From the NCBI GenBank assembly GCA_014378195.1, contig JACMOC010000017.1:124001-188000 (forward strand): DNA of 64,000 bases, written 5' to 3'. The notes under the pieces are model-generated. The model did not search any database. It saw only the letters and a program-made list of their open reading frames with translations, and had not been told where the DNA came from. Positions 61,476 through 64,000 of this stretch are shown piece by piece. Numbering within the stretch: position 1 is the stretch's first letter; every line of letters begins with the position of its first letter. The stretch comes from Oligoflexus sp. Lineage in GTDB: Bacteria; Bdellovibrionota_B; Oligoflexia; Oligoflexales; Oligoflexaceae. Both the position numbers and the translations under genes were made by a program.

Positions 61476-62839
61476 AAATGCTCTTTGAGGACCTTATGGC
61501 CTTCAAAACGAGCATCCAGGACTTTCATCATGATGAATATCCCGCCGATTTTCCGGTCGAGAAAAAGCACCTCACGCGGGGGGGCTTTTGCTTTGAACGA
61601 AAGCGCATATTTGGCTGCAAGCGTGGCGATACGAGTCGGTAGATCGCTTTTGGACCACATATAACAGCCGTTTCTATCGATCAGAACGGACGGAACGCGC
61701 GGATCCTGAGGCGGAAGCCAAGGCTCGACCGCCATAAAACAAATCTCCGTAAAAGCCTCGCGGGTTTTCTCGGACGCATCCCGGTTCAAAAAACCAATAT
61801 CATAAGCCGCATTGAGAACCTTGGCAGAGTCTTTTTCCAGGGAACCGTCGATCATTTTTCTGTAAATTTTCAGAAAGTCAGCTTCAAAGCGCCTCACTGC
61901 GCCCCAATCCAGCAGCACGATCTGATCGTTGGTCTCGCCGATGCGAATCTTAAAGTTTCCGAAGTGCGGGTCGGTTTGCATCATCCGAAATTCAAAAAGT
62001 TCGCGCATAAACATCTGACAAAAAGCGACCGCTATCGCTGACCGGCGTTCGACGCTCAAGGCTAAAACTTCGGGGCTATCGATGTTTACCCCGTGTTCAT
62101 AGGATGTGGTGAGAATACGTTCGGCGCTATAGCGCGGATAGGTCCGCGGTATTACAAATCGAACGTCGGATGCCACCAGGCCGCGGGCTTCTTCGGTGAA
62201 AGCCATTTCTTTGTGATAGTCGAGCTCCTGATGCAGCATGCTGCGAATCTCTTCAAATAGCTCATCAAAAGCTGAGTTATTTGTCGGCATGAGTTTGAGA
62301 AGACTGAGGATCGAACGGAGGGCTTTGACATCGCTATCGACCGCTTCTTCAACCCCAGGATACTGAACCTTTAAGCAGACCTCCTCACCCGTAGCTATGA
62401 CGACCGCGCGATGGACCTGGCCCATTGAGGCTGCCGCAAGGGGCTTGGTATCGATTTTAAGCTCGGCAATCGCTTCGGGCGAGAGACGTTCTTTGATGAG
62501 GCGTTCGATTTCTTTCCACTCGACCGTGATGCTTTGTTCGTTGAGCATCTTCAGCTGTGCGACAACTTCTTCGGGCAGAAAATGTTCGCCATATAGGGCT
62601 AACATCTGTCCCACTTTCATGAGGCTGCCTTTCAATCGACCGAGCTCGCTCGTTAAGAGGCGCGCCTGGACATTCATGAGGGCTTTGAAGTTCTGGTCGC
62701 GGCCATCGCTATCCGTGAACGCACCTTTGATGCCGTTCATGGCCAAATGCGCTCCCGACTGGACAGCCAACTTAGTGAGGCTGAGACTGCGATCAAAAAG
62801 ACCAGACCGTATTTTTTTAAGCGTTTTTTCTTCGGTCAC
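61463..62839 (-). CDS. ABC1/AarF (UbiB-like) atypical kinase
   Basis: 458 residues. The family is an atypical protein-kinase fold tied to quinone and lipid metabolism. Signature elements: the inhibitory KxGQ motif in GSLMKVGQMLALYGEHFLPEE (about 75), the Ala-rich nucleotide loop LAAASMGQVHRA (about 133), Lys in VCLKVQYPG (about 157), a catalytic-loop MQTDPHFGNFKI (about 290) and the metal Asp in VLLDWGAVR (about 312). There is no C-terminal membrane helix as in E. coli UbiB, so it is closer to soluble AarF proteins. It may support menaquinone or lipid handling, which would fit the menB gene in this window. Confidence 0.88.
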   Translation of the reverse strand: MTEEKTLKKIRSGLFDRSLSLTKLAVQSGAHLAMNGIKGAFTDSDGRDQNFKALMNVQARLLTSELGRLKGSLMKVGQMLALYGEHFLPEEVVAQLKMLNEQSITVEWKEIERLIKERLSPEAIAELKIDTKPLAAASMGQVHRAVVIATGEEVCLKVQYPGVEEAVDSDVKALRSILSLLKLMPTNNSAFDELFEEIRSMLHQELDYHKEMAFTEEARGLVASDVRFVIPRTYPRYSAERILTTSYEHGVNIDSPEVLALSVERRSAIAVAFCQMFMRELFEFRMMQTDPHFGNFKIRIGETNDQIVLLDWGAVRRFEADFLKIYRKMIDGSLEKDSAKVLNAAYDIGFLNRDASEKTREAFTEICFMAVEPWLPPQDPRVPSVLIDRNGCYMWSKSDLPTRIATLAAKYALSFKAKAPPREVLFLDRKIGGIFIMMKVLDARFEGHKVLKEHFHKM

Positions 62840-62908
62840 ACCGGACTCCTATCGAGAGTGTGACTATTGAAGCAGATCGAAGATGAGAAAACAATCCGCA
62901 AAGGGGGA

Positions 62909-62935
62909 CAAAAAAGCCCCCTTGAGCGAGGGCTT
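62909..62935 (-). terminator. M13 peptidase gene terminator
   Basis: AAGCCC (62914-62919) and GGGCTT (62930-62935) form a stem with an A-run on its left, a U-tract on the minus strand, just after the peptidase stop. Confidence 0.65.
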
Positions 62936-62941
62936 CGACAA

Positions 62942-64000
62942 TCACCAGATTTTGACTATTTCGTCGGGCTTCAGAACCATCGCATCACCTGCTTTGCAGG
63001 CGAAGGCCTCGGCAAAGGCCGGCTGGTTTTTGAGCTGCTGGTTCACGCGTGCATAACCGCGCGAATGCGGATCAGTCTTGAGCATCTGCTCGGCATACTT
63101 GGGAAGTTCAACGCCGCACCATAGGCGACCGTACTGCAGAAAGAAGGCTTTTTTCTGCTCGATCGTGCCTTTTCCTGCTGGGAAAGCGGCATGGTAGGCG
63201 AACGTTACACCTGTGAGGTCTCCGATGTTTTCGCCGAGAGTGAGTTCGCCGTTATGACCAATTTTGTTAAACTGATCGACAAACTTTTTGCCTCGCCCTC
63301 GAAAGGTTTCGATATCCTTATCGCTCATCCATTGGCGGAGTTTACCTTCCGAATCGTACTTCGCGCCCTGATCGTCAATACCATGTCCCAGTTCATGGCC
63401 GATCACGGCACCCACTGCTCCTAGATTCACTTCAATCGGGAGACTCGGATCGTAGAAGGGGTACTGAAGGATTCCGATCGGCATCACAAACTTATTGTCT
63501 GTCGAGCTGTAATAAGCGTTCACAGTCAAGGGGCCCATTCCCCAGCGATCTCGGTTTCGCGGTTTGAGGAGTTCGGCATACATGCGGGCCGTCTCGGCTT
63601 TATCGAGGGCACGTGCATTAGCTATAGGTGTGCCTCTTGTATAAGTGGCGGGGGGATTGAAATACCACTCTTCGTCATTGAGAGGTTTGACGAGCTGGAG
63701 TTTAGCTTTGCTCATCTTCTCAATGGCACCCTTCCTCCCTTCTTCGCTCAACCATGTGTTGGTTTTGACACCGTCAATGATAGACGCGCGAACTTTTTCA
63801 GCCAGATTAACGAATTTTTCCTGAGGGAAGTCAGGGAACATGACGGGAAGGAGCTCGGCATCCAATTCCTTAGTGAAGGTTCCCATAACCATTTGCGTAC
63901 AGCGTTCTTCACGAACGGGGCGTACCGGGGAGGCGCCGAGGTGTTTTTGGTTAAACGCGTATTTCGTCTGGAAGAACTCAGGGTATGCATCGTCCATCAA
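62942..64000 (-). CDS. M13-family zinc metallopeptidase, C-terminal part
   Basis: The frame runs in from the right edge, so the N-terminal half is missing; 352 residues remain. The zinc site is HExxH in VIGHELGHGIDDQGAKYD (about 205), and the third ligand Glu is in GENIGDLTGVTFAY (about 260). The NAYYSSTDNKFVMPIGILQYPFYDP stretch and the terminal HSRGYARVNQQLKNQPAFAEAFAC match neprilysin/PepO relatives. Most bacterial members are exported oligopeptidases that cut small peptides; export cannot be checked here because the start is outside the window. Confidence 0.92.
   Translation of the reverse strand: MMDDAYPEFFQTKYAFNQKHLGASPVRPVREERCTQMVMGTFTKELDAELLPVMFPDFPQEKFVNLAEKVRASIIDGVKTNTWLSEEGRKGAIEKMSKAKLQLVKPLNDEEWYFNPPATYTRGTPIANARALDKAETARMYAELLKPRNRDRWGMGPLTVNAYYSSTDNKFVMPIGILQYPFYDPSLPIEVNLGAVGAVIGHELGHGIDDQGAKYDSEGKLRQWMSDKDIETFRGRGKKFVDQFNKIGHNGELTLGENIGDLTGVTFAYHAAFPAGKGTIEQKKAFFLQYGRLWCGVELPKYAEQMLKTDPHSRGYARVNQQLKNQPAFAEAFACKAGDAMVLKPDEIVKIW

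Noticed and set aside
1-64000. CRISPR arrays, insertion sequences, prophage, tRNA or rRNA genes
   Set aside because: No regular repeat-spacer series, transposase or integrase motif, or cloverleaf-like sequence was seen; a tRNA scan was not possible, so a missed tRNA cannot be fully excluded.

Overview
The window looks like chromosomal DNA from a free-living Gram-negative bacterium of roughly 50% GC. Gram-negative traits are many lipobox proteins, outer-membrane beta-barrels, a TolC-family channel and a class A PBP1b. The gene mix (HexR/Glk/Eda, a CHASE2 cyclase, a kinase-diguanylate cyclase giant, paired Hsp70s with DUF2760, many secreted proteins with no clear family) would fit a delta-like lineage such as Bdellovibrionota/Oligoflexia. 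That placement is inference; no rRNA or tRNA gene is present to settle it. I saw no CRISPR array, insertion sequence, phage or plasmid replication gene.

Layout. 1-0.8 kb: two heme-motif proteins on the minus strand with a Fur-box-like palindrome upstream. 1-6.8 kb: CHASE2-cyclase-PilZ protein, DUF4174-like protein, methyltransferase, lytic transglycosylase, receiver and MenB. 6.9-13.5 kb (minus): uridine phosphorylase, a DUF1653-GNAT fusion, a sorbosone-dehydrogenase-like protein, ClpB and an aldo/keto reductase. 13.5-14.6 kb: an aldehyde dehydrogenase lacking its N-terminal part meets an ORF open at its 5' side; next to this scar lies a promoter-terminator pair that could encode a small RNA of about 140 nt. 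14.8-17.2 kb: a lipoprotein with a metzincin-type zinc motif and a coupled secreted protein. 17.2-19.8 kb: HexR facing glucokinase and KDPG aldolase, an Entner-Doudoroff module.

20-28.8 kb: a secreted LNS2/lipin-like phosphatase, small and membrane proteins, a 2OG oxygenase, a receiver-like TPR protein, DUF1275 and AEC transporters, and ferrochelatase. 28.9-33.9 kb: a complete branched-chain amino acid ABC transporter. 34-38 kb: PDZ-thioredoxin fusion, PBP1b and a TPR lipoprotein. 38.1-45 kb: a DUF2760-Hsp70-Hsp70 operon between two beta-barrel genes, then ApaG. 45.2-47.6 kb: cytochrome-like lipoprotein and a two-domain FabG4-type reductase. 47.8-52.8 kb: a 1662-residue kinase/ATPase/GAF/diguanylate cyclase. 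53-57.1 kb: sugar transferase, a 42-residue ORF, two convergent ricin-type lectin lipoproteins and a TolC-family protein. 57.3-64 kb: kbl-tdh threonine catabolism, RlmM, AlkB, an ABC1 kinase and a partial M13 peptidase.

The most notable signals are an intrinsic terminator lying inside the first codons of a lectin gene behind a 42-codon ORF, the putative small RNA at 14.5 kb, the fused gene remnants at 14.0 kb, the membrane-linked twin Hsp70 cassette, and two multidomain nucleotide-signalling proteins that could connect c-di-GMP with cAMP.
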